A stretch of DNA of 64,000 bases from Lachnospiraceae bacterium (GCA_910575255.1 CAJTEM010000007.1:1-64000), one strand, 5' to 3'; shown: positions 1-8,650, counted from the stretch's first letter. The notes: generated by a model from the sequence alone, not told the origin. Made by a program: numbers and translations.

Positions 1-99
1 TTCAATAAGATTTTTACTAACCGCCTAAAGTCAGTAATCTTATTTTACTCTGAGGTATTTTTTTCTCAACCTTCTTTCTTGGAATTTCCTATATTTAAA

Positions 100-789
100 T
101 TATACAGGAAGCTCCTTAATATATTGTCTTGTTTTCTCATTGATCACTTTGTCCGTAAACGTCAGGATTCCTGCCAGCACAAAGGTCTCCTGCCCCTTGT
201 CCGGTATCCGCCTTGCCAAATGCACACATTCCTTGATTGCCTCCTGCTTCCTTTCCTCCCCCTTGTAGGTCAACGGCAGCAGCACCAGGTGCATCATCAT
301 CTCATCCGTTATGCTCTGGCTGGCAATACCTGCCTTCACATCCTTAAGCCATTCCTCAGAGGGTGCCTTCACCAAATAAGAGGCCTCGGTCTGTATGCTG
401 CAGGCCGTCCGGGAAAAGGATGTCTCCGCCCTTTCGATATCCGCCGTATAGAGTACCATCATATGAATATCCGGCTCTTTCCCTTCTTTCAGATACCGGT
501 CAGCTACATCCATGATATACCGGCCATATTTGGTAAAATTAGATTTTTTGTACTCACTTTCATAGTCTAAAATCGCCACGCTCCCGTCTTCCAGCTCAAA
601 CAGGTTATCCATCCTCAGTTCCCTTGCCTGTACAATCGGGAGATTCGTTGGCTTCACGTCTACCACCTTTAAATCCGTCCCCAGACCAAACAGCGATAAG
701 GGCTTCCCCTTCATCCGGTCTCCGAATAGTTTGGAGACAATGTCTTTATTCTGGTATGCAATGGCAGTCTCCTGGTCTTTTGTGTCCAT
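100..789 (-). CDS. Rpn/PD-(D/E)XK-like hypothetical protein
   Basis: A 229-residue soluble protein with no signal peptide or membrane segment. The segment around residues 65-95 (RMDNLFELEDG, then AILDYESEYKKSN) has an acidic pair followed by a Tyr/Lys-rich strand, which resembles the PD-(D/E)XK core of Rpn-type recombination-promoting nucleases and transposase-like proteins common in Lachnospiraceae. The start is well supported by a purine-rich AAGGGGAGAAGGG site directly upstream. It is the last gene of the accessory island; a second Rpn-like gene lies at 1978-2910. A nuclease role is inferred from the fold-like pattern only, and the catalytic lysine is not certain. Confidence 0.6.
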   Translation of the reverse strand: MDTKDQETAIAYQNKDIVSKLFGDRMKGKPLSLFGLGTDLKVVDVKPTNLPIVQARELRMDNLFELEDGSVAILDYESEYKKSNFTKYGRYIMDVADRYLKEGKEPDIHMMVLYTADIERAETSFSRTACSIQTEASYLVKAPSEEWLKDVKAGIASQSITDEMMMHLVLLPLTYKGEERKQEAIKECVHLARRIPDKGQETFVLAGILTFTDKVINEKTRQYIKELPV

Positions 790-813
790 TCCCTTCTCCC
801 CTTTTCCTTTCTG

Positions 814-1836
814 TCATTCTCTGTTGTCTGATTTTATTATACAGAAAACGGATGGATTATTCAAGGAATGTTTTCCCGGATAAAATGTCAATCCCCACAT
901 CCTCAAATGCCTCTGTTCCCGGCGTATGGATATGAACACCGCCTCTTTTTCCCTGGCCTCACGCACTCCCTCCAGATAGTCCTCCACCTGCGGGAGATAA
1001 GTTTCAAGCGTTCCCGTCCGCTGTGCGGTGATCGGGTTTATATCCACTTTCACGCCGCCGATATGGAGAACATCCCCGTTCAATGTGTCAAACAGGATAT
1101 CTTCACGCTCGTTTGTGGAAAGCTCCGCCACCACGTCAAGGTCAGAGCCTTCCTGCTCCAATCCCCGGCAGCGGCTCCCCACTACTGCCACATCCACAAT
1201 TTCCGCATCCATGCCGGATTCGTCTAACTGTGCCTGAACATGGCATTTTACGGTTTCTTCAATCTCTGCCGGGTTCATTTCACTGATCTCATGGAACAGC
1301 TCATTGGTCTTTGCCTTGAAATTTTCAACCACATTTCCCTGTTCCTGCGGTTCGATACGGTTTGCGGCTTCCACTTTTTCCATCAATCCATCATAATCAA
1401 TCGGGATCAGCTCATCATTATGACGGATATTTCCCCTTGTGCCGTTGTCAAAGGGATTCTCTTTCAAATCCGTCAGAATGACGTCAAGGGCTTCTCGGAT
1501 ACTGACATCGGGATTGTCATATACGCCCCCGTCTATCTCCTTATAGTCAACGCCCATAACGGAATAATCATAGCCCCCGTCAACCTCCTGAATACTGATG
1601 AAGCGGTCTGCTATCCGGAAAGCAAGCTCTGTTTCCTGTTCTCCTTTTAAGGATTTCTTCATCTGCGCAGGCACCTGGTCTTTTTCCTCTCCAAGGTCAA
1701 TAATCTCGTCCTCATCATCTAAATCCTCAAATGCCGGCTCCGACTTCTGGACATCATGTCCAGAAGTGTCCTGCGCTTCCTCCTGTGCGCTTCCGGCTCT
1801 GTTTCTTCCTTTCCCTACTGTTTTTGCATCTGCCAT
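814..1836 (-). CDS. Decayed LPD-type polyvalent protein with nucleotidyltransferase motif
   Basis: The start chosen is the ATG at 1836 (MADAKTVGKG) with an AAAGGAAAAA site; a longer upstream reading also exists. The protein is 340 residues. The N-terminus is acidic and low-complexity. The middle matches the domain usual in large polyvalent proteins of clostridial conjugative elements. A nucleotidyltransferase signature GSRCRG...GSDLD (GSX10DXD) with a later Asp (KVDINPI) follows. The last ~40 residues look unlike any family member, whereas another frame over 857-930 encodes IHTPGTEAFEDVGIDILSGK, an ending I recognise from intact relatives. A deletion plus frame change seems to have removed the domain in between, so this is probably a non-functional remnant of an integrated element. 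Confidence 0.6.
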   Translation of the reverse strand: MADAKTVGKGRNRAGSAQEEAQDTSGHDVQKSEPAFEDLDDEDEIIDLGEEKDQVPAQMKKSLKGEQETELAFRIADRFISIQEVDGGYDYSVMGVDYKEIDGGVYDNPDVSIREALDVILTDLKENPFDNGTRGNIRHNDELIPIDYDGLMEKVEAANRIEPQEQGNVVENFKAKTNELFHEISEMNPAEIEETVKCHVQAQLDESGMDAEIVDVAVVGSRCRGLEQEGSDLDVVAELSTNEREDILFDTLNGDVLHIGGVKVDINPITAQRTGTLETYLPQVEDYLEGVREAREKEAVFISIRREQRHLRMWGLTFYPGKHSLNNPSVFCIIKSDNRE

Positions 1837-1977
1837 ATTCGTTTTTCCTTTCTTTGCACGAAAAAAAGACAATCGGATTGACTGTCTTTCTCCCTGAAAA
1901 CAGAAAAAGCAGCGAATTGTTTTCTCTAACAAAAACAAATTCACTGCTTTACTGCTTGTGTTATTAAGTTGCTGTGG

Positions 1978-2910
1978 TTATGCCATTACAGGCTCCCGCT
2001 TTTTGATGATAGCACTAACTTCCTCTACGCTTTTTTTTGTCGCAACGGCTATCTGTTCAAGCGTAAAATTATTCTCATACATAGTCATTATAACATCTAC
2101 TAAAGTATTATCCCTAATTCCCTGTGAAAGATTACACAAAGCGCTCACATCCTTTCTCAATTCATCATCTACCGGAACATGGTACTCGGTTTTTATAATC
2201 TCTAATTTTTCATCAACGGTTAATTCCATTGAAAGCAACGTACTCAGCAGACGGTGAAGCTCATACTTCTCATCATGCTCCGGAAGTTCATTTGATATAC
2301 CGATTAAGACAATATTTAACAGGTCAAGCCCGCCCTTCCAGGGATAGGAACCAAGCAGATCGTTTTTCGCAAGATGCACATAAGCCATGCTGTTTTCATC
2401 CATGTTCATACACACCCAAATCGAAAATACACGCCTGATGTCGTTAAAATTTGTCCCCACAAAATCCCGTTCCTTCTGCGAGGAAACAAGGCGGCTCACA
2501 TAAAAGACTGCCCTGTTTAAGATATGGTAGCCTGACGGTTCATCTTTCTGTGCCTCGATATTTACGATAACCTGTGAGATACCGTCTTTCATCCGCACAT
2601 AAAAGATAATGTCAAACCGTATAAGCCCCTCGTTAATCTCCGCATTCTCCGTATTCATCCCGACAATGCGCTGCCCGTTTTCTTCTTTTTCCACATTAGT
2701 CAGCCCAGGCTCTACCGGAACCACACTGATAAACGGCTCTCCCTCAATATAGGATACCACGTCTTTCGGGTTCATTCCCTTAAACTCATCAACCGTCTTT
2801 ACCAGAATATGCGCCAGAATGATCTTATTTCCTAAAAGACGTTTTGCCTTATCATCATACTGTGCGTCCTGGTCTGTTGCGCTGACCGCATTTTTTATTT
2901 CCGTATCCAT
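1978..2910 (-). CDS. Rpn-family / PD-(D/E)XK nuclease-like protein
   Basis: 310 residues from the ATG at 2910, which lies 10 nt after a perfect AGGAGG; the reading frame remains open further upstream but lacks a site. The N-terminal half (RLLGNKIILAHILVKTV, then EGEPFISVVPVEPG) is typical of a Lachnospiraceae family of PD-(D/E)XK transposase-like proteins. Residues about 100-140 hold the nuclease-like core, FDIIFYV followed by VIVNIEAQK (D...ExQ/K). The C-terminus is a short helix-turn-helix-like tail (LEQIAVATKKSVEEVSAII). The family is associated with mobile DNA and RecA-independent recombination (Rpn proteins); activity here is inferred. It sits between ParB and the LPD remnant within the island. 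Confidence 0.7.
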   Translation of the reverse strand: MDTEIKNAVSATDQDAQYDDKAKRLLGNKIILAHILVKTVDEFKGMNPKDVVSYIEGEPFISVVPVEPGLTNVEKEENGQRIVGMNTENAEINEGLIRFDIIFYVRMKDGISQVIVNIEAQKDEPSGYHILNRAVFYVSRLVSSQKERDFVGTNFNDIRRVFSIWVCMNMDENSMAYVHLAKNDLLGSYPWKGGLDLLNIVLIGISNELPEHDEKYELHRLLSTLLSMELTVDEKLEIIKTEYHVPVDDELRKDVSALCNLSQGIRDNTLVDVIMTMYENNFTLEQIAVATKKSVEEVSAIIKKREPVMA

Positions 2911-3007
2911 CAGCCATAAACCTCCTTTTTGTATGGCAGGAAACGCAAAAGCCATTCCCGAAAGGTATATGACCTCACTGCCATTATACCCCGAAATCCC
3001 GGCTAAA

Positions 3008-4801
3008 TCAATCGGAACTTTTTGATTGGGCTTCTCTCCGGTTCCTGGAGTAAACCGTTTCCTTGCGGGAGGCATTCTCCCTCACCACCACACACGGATA
3101 TGTTTCCAGCAGCTCATCCTTTCTCTTTAAAGCAGCCTCCTTTGTGCTGCAGGAGTATCCCCAGCCCAGCCGATTTCCGGAAGCATCCAATGGGCGCACA
3201 TCCACGCCTGTCCAGGTAAAGTCATCCAGATTCTGATTCACATAATCATGCATTTCAATGATAAAATCCGCCAGTAAGGCCGCCATGGTGTGCATGGCTT
3301 TTTCATCCCTCCGTAACGTTTTGAAGGTGCCCAGGCCTTTTAGCTCCCTCTGCCCTTCTGGGAATCGCTCTGCCTGGAAATCCAAGTATATTCCCTCGTT
3401 CCCGCCATAGTCAAGATTGTTTTTCAGGTTGAACTCGCAGGTTTCCATGGGGGCAGGGCTGCCGTTTGCCAATGCATAATCCAGGATATCCGGCAGTTTC
3501 CCTTTCTCTTTCAGCTTTTCACAAATCTCATAAAACAGCTCCTTCGTTGTCATGGGCCTTGTCCGCCTGCATGGCTCCTTTTCATCGGATATCTCTGGCT
3601 TTTGCAGACTCTCCCTGCTTTTCCGGTCAGGGAACTCCTGATTTCTGCTTTCTATTTCCTCCTGTGCAGCCTGCCTGGTAAGGACTTCCGCCTTCTTCTC
3701 TGTCTGGTCCGTTATGCCTGACTGCTCCAATGTTCTGATTTTCTCGTCCCTTTGACGGTCCTCTCTTTTCTCTCCCGGTTCTCTCTTCTCCGGCTCCTGC
3801 TTCTCTGATCTTTGGCTCTCCAGTCCTTTCTTCTCCGGCTCCTGCTTCTCTGATTTCTGATTCTCCGGTTCTTGTTTCTCCGGTTCCGGCCTCTTTGAGC
3901 TTTGCCCCTCCGGTTCCTGCCTTTCTGATTCCTTTGCCTCCGGCTCCTCTCCTGCCAATCCCTGCCTCTCTGCTCTTGGTTCCTCTGGTTTTATCATCCC
4001 CTCTCCCTGCCCCATCCCTCTTTTCTCCGTTCCGGAATCCCCCATCCCCTCCTCTCCATTTCCCGGCTGGGGCACGGCCATCCTTTTTAACTCCCTGATC
4101 TCCGGCAGGGAGATGCCTCCCTTTTCCCTGACCTGCTTTACCGCAGCCCGCTGGCTCTCCCCCGGCAGCCCGCACAGCTCCGCTACCGCGGAAAACCCGA
4201 TGGTCCCTTCCCGAAATTCCTCCATCAGCCCCACATCCAGATGGTTATAGATAGCTTTGTAACGCCCGATCTGCCCCTGGGACATCCCCATCATCTCCGC
4301 AAGCACCTCACGGGTCCTCCCTCCCAGCTGATAATCCTCCTTTAACTCCCTGGCCAGCCCTTCGGCCTCCACCACCTCCATCATCTTTTCCCAGTCCGTC
4401 TTATCCCGGAAACGGTTGGCCAGGATAATGGCCAGGCGGTCCCTCACATCCTCTTTCTTGAACACGCAGGGCACATACCGCCTCGCTTCCTTCCCCTCCT
4501 CCATCAGCGCCAACACCGCCAGGCGCCTCCGGTGGCCGGCAATAATCCTGTATTTTCCATTCTCCGGCTTCTTTACCAGGAGCGGCTGTAAAATTCCCAC
4601 CAGCTCCACCGACCGTTTCAGGCCGTCATCCACCTGGTAAAAGTTCTCTTTTGACGGCTCTAAGTCATACACATCCACCAGCACGATCTCTTCCTTCTGT
4701 CTCTCTGTCCCTCCGGTATCCCTTCCTTCCCCTTCTTCCGGCTGCTCCACAGACCTCTGGTTTAATAACTCCGTAAGGTTAAACCGCTTTGCCTTTGTCA
4801 T
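3008..4801 (-). CDS. ParB/RepB/Spo0J-family partition protein, mobile-element type
   Basis: The start is the ATG at 4801, which overlaps the ParA stop as ATGA and has a GGAGG upstream, so the two are translationally coupled; 597 residues. Residues ~40-120 carry the ParB nuclease-like domain (ENGKYRIIAGHRRRLAV), and residues ~165-205 a KorB-type helix-turn-helix (MSQGQIGRYKAIY). A linker of ~130 residues (about 260-400) is a Glu/Lys/Pro/Gln repeat. A conserved C-terminal domain of ~170 residues (TTKELFYEICEKLKEKGKL onwards) is the one seen on ParB of Lachnospiraceae conjugative elements. It should bind DNA near the element's partition site and work with ParA in maintenance of the excised form. 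The low-complexity linker varies freely between relatives. Confidence 0.85.
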   Translation of the reverse strand: MTKAKRFNLTELLNQRSVEQPEEGEGRDTGGTERQKEEIVLVDVYDLEPSKENFYQVDDGLKRSVELVGILQPLLVKKPENGKYRIIAGHRRRLAVLALMEEGKEARRYVPCVFKKEDVRDRLAIILANRFRDKTDWEKMMEVVEAEGLARELKEDYQLGGRTREVLAEMMGMSQGQIGRYKAIYNHLDVGLMEEFREGTIGFSAVAELCGLPGESQRAAVKQVREKGGISLPEIRELKRMAVPQPGNGEEGMGDSGTEKRGMGQGEGMIKPEEPRAERQGLAGEEPEAKESERQEPEGQSSKRPEPEKQEPENQKSEKQEPEKKGLESQRSEKQEPEKREPGEKREDRQRDEKIRTLEQSGITDQTEKKAEVLTRQAAQEEIESRNQEFPDRKSRESLQKPEISDEKEPCRRTRPMTTKELFYEICEKLKEKGKLPDILDYALANGSPAPMETCEFNLKNNLDYGGNEGIYLDFQAERFPEGQRELKGLGTFKTLRRDEKAMHTMAALLADFIIEMHDYVNQNLDDFTWTGVDVRPLDASGNRLGWGYSCSTKEAALKRKDELLETYPCVVVRENASRKETVYSRNRREAQSKSSD

Positions 4802-5610
4802 TTCGTTTCTCCTCCCTTCTCCCCTCCCTGCTGTGTCCAACTTGGACACATTTTTAAATATTCCTCCACCAGTGCCTTATAATCCCGGGAAGCCCCGCAG
4901 CGACTGGAATACAGGAGAATCGGCTCCCTGGCAAAGGTGCTGGGCTTCATCTTACCCGTCCGCCGGATATAAGTCTCAAGCAGCGGGTATTCCCCCAGGG
5001 CTTTCAGATACTCCATCCCCTGTCTATCGGCCTCATTTTGCCGGTCATACTGGGTAATAAAGCAGCCGCAGAAACGTAAGGACGGGTTTAAATCCTCCCG
5101 GGTATAGTCGATCTGCTCCTTTAATTCCGCCAGCCCGTCAATGGCAAAATCATCCACCGTAACCGGCACCAGCACATCATCCGAGGCGGCCAGGGCATTG
5201 ATGGTGGAGATATTGATATCCGGGGCATTGTCAATGATGCAGAAATCATAAGCATCCCCCACCTGCCCAAAGGCCTTCTTAAAGCGGGTCTGCTGGGGGC
5301 GCTTCTGGTCCAGCATCACCGCCAAGCTTGCGGAAATCAGGTTCATGTTGGCCGTCACAATATCCAGCCCCTCATAATCCGTGTGCTGGATGGTTTCCTT
5401 CATATCCATGTCCCGGCCAGTCAGGATTTCTGCCACCCCGGGCCGGTCATAGCTGTGGCGGTTTAATATCTTGCTGGCATTTCCCTGCTTGTCGTTGTCC
5501 ATTAGCAGTACCTTCTTTTTATGGACAGCCGCTAGGATATAGGCCATGTTCACACTGGAAAGGGTCTTGGCCACACCGCCCTTTAAATGAATCAGGGATA
5601 AAACTCTCAT
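4798..5610 (-). CDS. ParA-family partition ATPase
   Basis: 270 residues with the deviant Walker A motif KGGVAKT at residues 10-16 and a Walker A' / switch I region (LLMDNDKQGNASKIL), followed by the Walker B-like DFCIIDNAPDI. This is a ParA/Soj-type ATPase that cooperates with ParB to position or stabilise DNA. It lies directly upstream of parB with an ATGA overlap. A hairpin with a T-run at 5640-5684 precedes it. ParA/ParB of this type are carried by integrative and conjugative elements in Clostridia, which supports reading this end of the window as an island. Confidence 0.92.
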   Translation of the reverse strand: MRVLSLIHLKGGVAKTLSSVNMAYILAAVHKKKVLLMDNDKQGNASKILNRHSYDRPGVAEILTGRDMDMKETIQHTDYEGLDIVTANMNLISASLAVMLDQKRPQQTRFKKAFGQVGDAYDFCIIDNAPDINISTINALAASDDVLVPVTVDDFAIDGLAELKEQIDYTREDLNPSLRFCGCFITQYDRQNEADRQGMEYLKALGEYPLLETYIRRTGKMKPSTFAREPILLYSSRCGASRDYKALVEEYLKMCPSWTQQGGEKGGETK

Positions 5611-5639
5611 CTCGTTTCTCCTCTCTGTTTTTGCATAGA

Positions 5640-5684
5640 AAAAGGAAGCACCCGGCTCTCTGATCAGCTCCCTGTGCTTCCCTT
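5640..5684 (-). terminator. Hairpin with T-run between HEPN gene and parA
   Basis: On the minus strand GGAAGCAC and GTGCTTCC (5674-5681 and 5644-5651) form an 8-bp stem around a loop that holds the palindrome CTGATCAG, followed by TTTTTC. It lies 24 nt before the parA start, so it could end transcription from the HEPN gene or act as a leader attenuator for parA. Confidence 0.55.
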
Positions 5685-5796
5685 TATTGGTAAATCAATT
5701 CCCTTTTTTCTTTCAGTTTTATTGGATTATCGGTGATTCCCTTCTTTTCCGGTATCTGTCAGTTTTAATGGTATTAGGATAATCTTCTGCTGGCTT

Positions 5797-6177
5797 TTAC
5801 TCTCCCATACGCCTTAAGCAATAAGCTTCCACCAATGCAAGAAACTCTTTTGCTGTTGCAATCTGTTCCTCCGCTTCCTCTTTTGTAGCAAGATAGAAAT
5901 CATCATAATCGCTGGCATGGCGGATTTCTTCTGCTTCTATGATTTTCCTTCCAAAAGCTTTCGGGAAAACTTCCGTCCGTATATAATCCTTATTGAAATT
6001 CGCCAACGTATCCTTATGCCGTTTATACGTTCTTCCGTCCAATGCATGCACCGCTGTTATTGCATGGAAAATTGCGTAATACGCCCGGTTATTTGCTGTC
6101 CGGTATTCTTTCTCTGACAAAAGGATATCAGCCACCCGTATATCATTCTTTGCCGTTTCTATACGGTAATATACCAA
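5797..6177 (-). CDS. HEPN-domain protein (putative MNT/HEPN toxin)
   Basis: 126 residues from a TTG start at 6177 with AGGGA 5-6 nt upstream; no ATG is available at the N-terminus. It is all-helical. The HEPN active-site motif RX4-6H is visible as R31...H38 in NRAYYAIFHAIT. HEPN proteins paired with minimal nucleotidyltransferases form toxin-antitoxin modules in which HEPN is an RNase and the partner inactivates it, often by AMP-transfer to a nearby Tyr. Tyr residues at 33-34 fit this known mechanism, but that is inference. It starts 16 nt after the nucleotidyltransferase stop, so the two form one operon. Confidence 0.82.
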   Translation of the reverse strand: MVYYRIETAKNDIRVADILLSEKEYRTANNRAYYAIFHAITAVHALDGRTYKRHKDTLANFNKDYIRTEVFPKAFGRKIIEAEEIRHASDYDDFYLATKEEAEEQIATAKEFLALVEAYCLRRMGE

Positions 6178-6193
6178 ATCCCTGACGGTACCC

Positions 6194-6538
6194 TTATCCG
6201 GCTATTCCATACAGTTCCACCCCTTCCTTTTGCACATTGGTGTAAAACGGATACGCCCCCAGCCATTTTTTAAAATGTGCTTCACTTTTAGCTATTGGCC
6301 GGATATCCAGATCATATTTCTCATTAAAATCATAAGTAATCCCGGACAGCTGATGCCGGAAATCCTTAATCTCCCTGTCTGTCATATCCAAAAGAATCAT
6401 AAGATCAATATCCGAATCCGGCCCAAAATCTCCTCTGGCATAGGAACCATACAGAATCACAGACTTTAAATACTCCCCGTAAACCTTGCTTACCTGCTCT
6501 ACATATTCCTGGAGCAGGTCATCCATTGCTGCCGGCAT
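6194..6538 (-). CDS. MNT-type minimal nucleotidyltransferase (putative antitoxin)
   Basis: 114 residues from the ATG at 6538, which has a strong GAGGTGATGG site 4 nt upstream; the longer reading to 6610 lacks one. The nucleotidyltransferase signature GSYARGDFGPDSDID (GSX10DXD) lies at about residues 29-43, and a third acidic residue follows in LDIRPI. This is the MNT half of an MNT/HEPN module and probably transfers AMP to the HEPN partner encoded directly downstream. Being within a mobile island is typical. An alternative reading as a stand-alone resistance enzyme is unlikely because of its size and neighbour. Confidence 0.84.
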   Translation of the reverse strand: MPAAMDDLLQEYVEQVSKVYGEYLKSVILYGSYARGDFGPDSDIDLMILLDMTDREIKDFRHQLSGITYDFNEKYDLDIRPIAKSEAHFKKWLGAYPFYTNVQKEGVELYGIAG

Positions 6539-6610
6539 TTTTCCATCACCTCTTTTTTCCGAATCATAAATGGATTCTGGTTTCTTTTTCAGGTTTATAA
6601 ACCGATTCAC

Positions 6611-8329
6611 TCAGCAGGCATCTCCTTTCTCCACCCGCACCATACAGCTTTTCTTCCAGCAGGCTATCCCATATCGGATAATCCGGGTCATCCCGTCCTC
6701 CTTAAGCCTCTCCTCATATCCGGTCTCCTCAATCTGCTTAAACGCCTCCTTGCAGCCTGCCTCTAAGTCCCCATTATCCGCATATTTCACCTCGATTACA
6801 AGCCCAATGCTCTCCTCCTCAATCTCCACCTGGATATCGCTGTACCCGTCTCCGGATTCAATGTTGGAATCCACGTCCCAGTCGCCCCGGTGGCTCAGGA
6901 GACCTAAAAGAATACCATGATAGAAGTTCTCTTTCTTTGCTTTCCTCACGCTGGTATCCCGGATGCTGATGGTTTTCTTTAGGTAAGCCGTAAACAGCCT
7001 CTCCACCGTCTCCCCATCCCCTCTGGCAAATGCCTGGCAGAACTCGTCCAGCATGGGGGCGTCCTTCCTTGCCTCCTCCTGGAACCACTCCATCACCTGC
7101 TCTTCAAAAATCTTCCGGATTTCCAGGTTCGGTATCACGAGGGAGAATACATCCTCTTCTCCTGCCTCCTTACAGGTCAGATAACCGGTGGTAAAAAGTA
7201 CACTCCATAGATTGTCAATACTCTGGTACAGCTCCCGGTAGGTCAGCTCCTGATTTACCTTCTTCTTCACGCTTTCTCCGGCAAGCAGCCTCTCGATCTC
7301 CCTTTTGGTTCTCGGGGTGGCCATCCGCAAAAACTGACGGATAATATAGTTTCCGCTGGTGTTAATCCAGAACGCACGGGGGAATGCTTCCGGCTCGGAA
7401 CGGAGCAGATTCAGATAATTGATTACATCCCACGGGCAATACACATCTATCTTCCCAAACCGGTATCCGTCATACCACTCCTTGATCTGCCCATATTTAC
7501 CCGCCAGGCCATAGTAGTCCAGCATGTCTCTGACTTCCTGATCGGAAAAGCCAAAATGCTCCTCAAAACGGACATTGGTTATCGATAACACATTGAAATT
7601 ATTAAGCCCCGTAAAGATGCTCTCCTTGGCAATCCGCAGGCACCCGGTCAGCACGGCAAACTGGAGGCTGTCATTGCTCTTTAACGCCTGCCCCAGCATG
7701 TTCCTCACCAAGCTGACCATCTCTTCATAATAGCCAAACTGCTGTGCCTTATCCAGCGGCACATCATATTCATCGATTAAAAGGATTGCCTTCTGGCCGT
7801 AATGCTTCCTGAGAAGCTGGGTCAAGGTTAAAAAGCTGTCCTTTATCACATCCTCTGACATGACAAATCCCGGTTCATCTCCCTTTCCCACCGTAATCAG
7901 TCTGGAAAACAATTCTTTTTCCTTATCCGTAAGCTTGTCACTTTCCATAAGAAAAGAATGCCTTAATGCCTCTTTCCCCACAATGGAGGCCAGCATCGCC
8001 CGCGCCCCCTTATAGTCCTTTGCTTCCACTCCTTTCAGGGTAACCGATACCACCGGAAATTTTCCCATATATTTCTCACAAAGCTCCTGCTCCCCTACAA
8101 TCGCAAGCCCATCAAAAATCTTTGGATTGCAGCCATACGAAAAAAATGCCTTGAGCATGCTCATATTCAGGGATTTCCCAAACCTTCTTGGGCGGGTAAA
8201 AAGATTTACCTCCCCCCAGTTATTCAATAGCTCTGTAATCAATCCCGTTTTATCCACATAGTAAAATCCCTCTGTACGGAGTTTTTCAAAATTCTCAATC
8301 CCTATAGGCAGCTTCACTTTCCTATCCAT
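6611..8329 (-). CDS. AAA-ATPase-like protein with C-terminal PD-(D/E)XK nuclease domain
   Basis: 572 residues. The N-terminal half is an AAA-ATPase-like domain (PF09820 type): a Walker A variant RPRRFGKS near residues 46-53, the motif YYVDKTGLI before it, and a Walker B-like ILLIDEYDVPL around 190-200. The C-terminus (about 470-560) is a PDDEXK_9-type nuclease domain with SDIQVE and VIEVKYAD as the D...ExK pair. The family is widespread in gut anaerobes; its role is not established, and phage defence or element maintenance has been suggested by context only. A TTGATA-17-TAAGAT promoter at 8395-8423 lies upstream. The MNT gene follows downstream. Confidence 0.85.
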   Translation of the reverse strand: MDRKVKLPIGIENFEKLRTEGFYYVDKTGLITELLNNWGEVNLFTRPRRFGKSLNMSMLKAFFSYGCNPKIFDGLAIVGEQELCEKYMGKFPVVSVTLKGVEAKDYKGARAMLASIVGKEALRHSFLMESDKLTDKEKELFSRLITVGKGDEPGFVMSEDVIKDSFLTLTQLLRKHYGQKAILLIDEYDVPLDKAQQFGYYEEMVSLVRNMLGQALKSNDSLQFAVLTGCLRIAKESIFTGLNNFNVLSITNVRFEEHFGFSDQEVRDMLDYYGLAGKYGQIKEWYDGYRFGKIDVYCPWDVINYLNLLRSEPEAFPRAFWINTSGNYIIRQFLRMATPRTKREIERLLAGESVKKKVNQELTYRELYQSIDNLWSVLFTTGYLTCKEAGEEDVFSLVIPNLEIRKIFEEQVMEWFQEEARKDAPMLDEFCQAFARGDGETVERLFTAYLKKTISIRDTSVRKAKKENFYHGILLGLLSHRGDWDVDSNIESGDGYSDIQVEIEEESIGLVIEVKYADNGDLEAGCKEAFKQIEETGYEERLKEDGMTRIIRYGIACWKKSCMVRVEKGDAC

Positions 8330-8394
8330 CTCTCCTGCTCCTCTCTATATCTTTTCCAACGAGCTCCTGCCAGCCTGTCCCCTGATTTACTACC

Positions 8395-8423
8395 ATCTTA
8401 GCATGAACAGCCTGCTATATCAA
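8395..8423 (-). promoter_or_regulatory. Predicted sigma-A promoter of the AAA/PD-(D/E)XK gene
   Basis: On the minus strand TTGATA (8423-8418), a 17-bp spacer and TAAGAT (8400-8395) precede the gene that starts at 8329. Five of six and four of six consensus positions match. Confidence 0.5.
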
Positions 8424-8497
8424 GTAAGCTTTTTTGACACATTCCTGCTCTCTCGCCATATGAACCACTTCTGTACCATGGTTCCTCCTTCCATACG

Positions 8498-8527
8498 AAA
8501 AGAACCCCGTGGTTTACCGCCACGGGG
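8498..8527 (-). terminator. Putative lysS terminator
   Basis: On the minus strand an 8-bp perfect stem CCCCGTGG/CCACGGGG (8520-8527 with 8505-8512) with a 7-nt loop is followed by TTCTTTT. It lies about 120 nt beyond the lysS stop codon. Confidence 0.6.
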
Positions 8528-8566
8528 TGTCTGTCCTTCATAAGCCTTCATAAATCTCTTTTCTAT

Positions 8567-8594
8567 TGGTACAAAATTGGTACAATGGTACAAA
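8567..8594. repeat. Triple TGGTACAA direct repeat (possible attachment-site arm)
   Basis: TGGTACAA occurs at 8567-8574, 8578-8585 and 8586-8593 with A/T-rich spacers, just outside the lysS 3' end. Short tandem sites of this type are known as arm-type binding sites of tyrosine integrases. That interpretation is inference. Confidence 0.4.
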
Positions 8595-8650
8595 TTTTTC
8601 TGCTTTCCACACATCAACTTTCCAGGTTTTATGCGGGTTTGCAGGCTTAA

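Larger units (their letters stand above)
8424..8650. other. Non-coding junction between the island and lysS
   Basis: No convincing gene is seen. It holds the hairpin at 8505-8527 and three close repeats of TGGTACAA (8567, 8578, 8586), with a related inverted copy near 8472-8479. A 65-codon reading on the minus strand has no family resemblance and overlaps the hairpin, so I do not call it. The repeats look like integrase arm-type sites or an attachment end, which would fit an element integrated next to lysS, but no integrase gene is in the window. Confidence 0.35.

Noticed and set aside
1-99. Gene fragment at the left edge
   Set aside because: No reading frame with coding character is visible; the stretch is A/T-rich and probably intergenic.
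3627-4175. 182-codon reading frame rich in Gly/Arg/Glu
   Set aside because: It is a second-frame shadow of the repetitive ParB linker.
8420-8617. 65-codon minus-strand reading frame between lysS and the AAA gene
   Set aside because: It spans the terminator hairpin and the TGGTACAA repeats and shows no family resemblance or good start signal.
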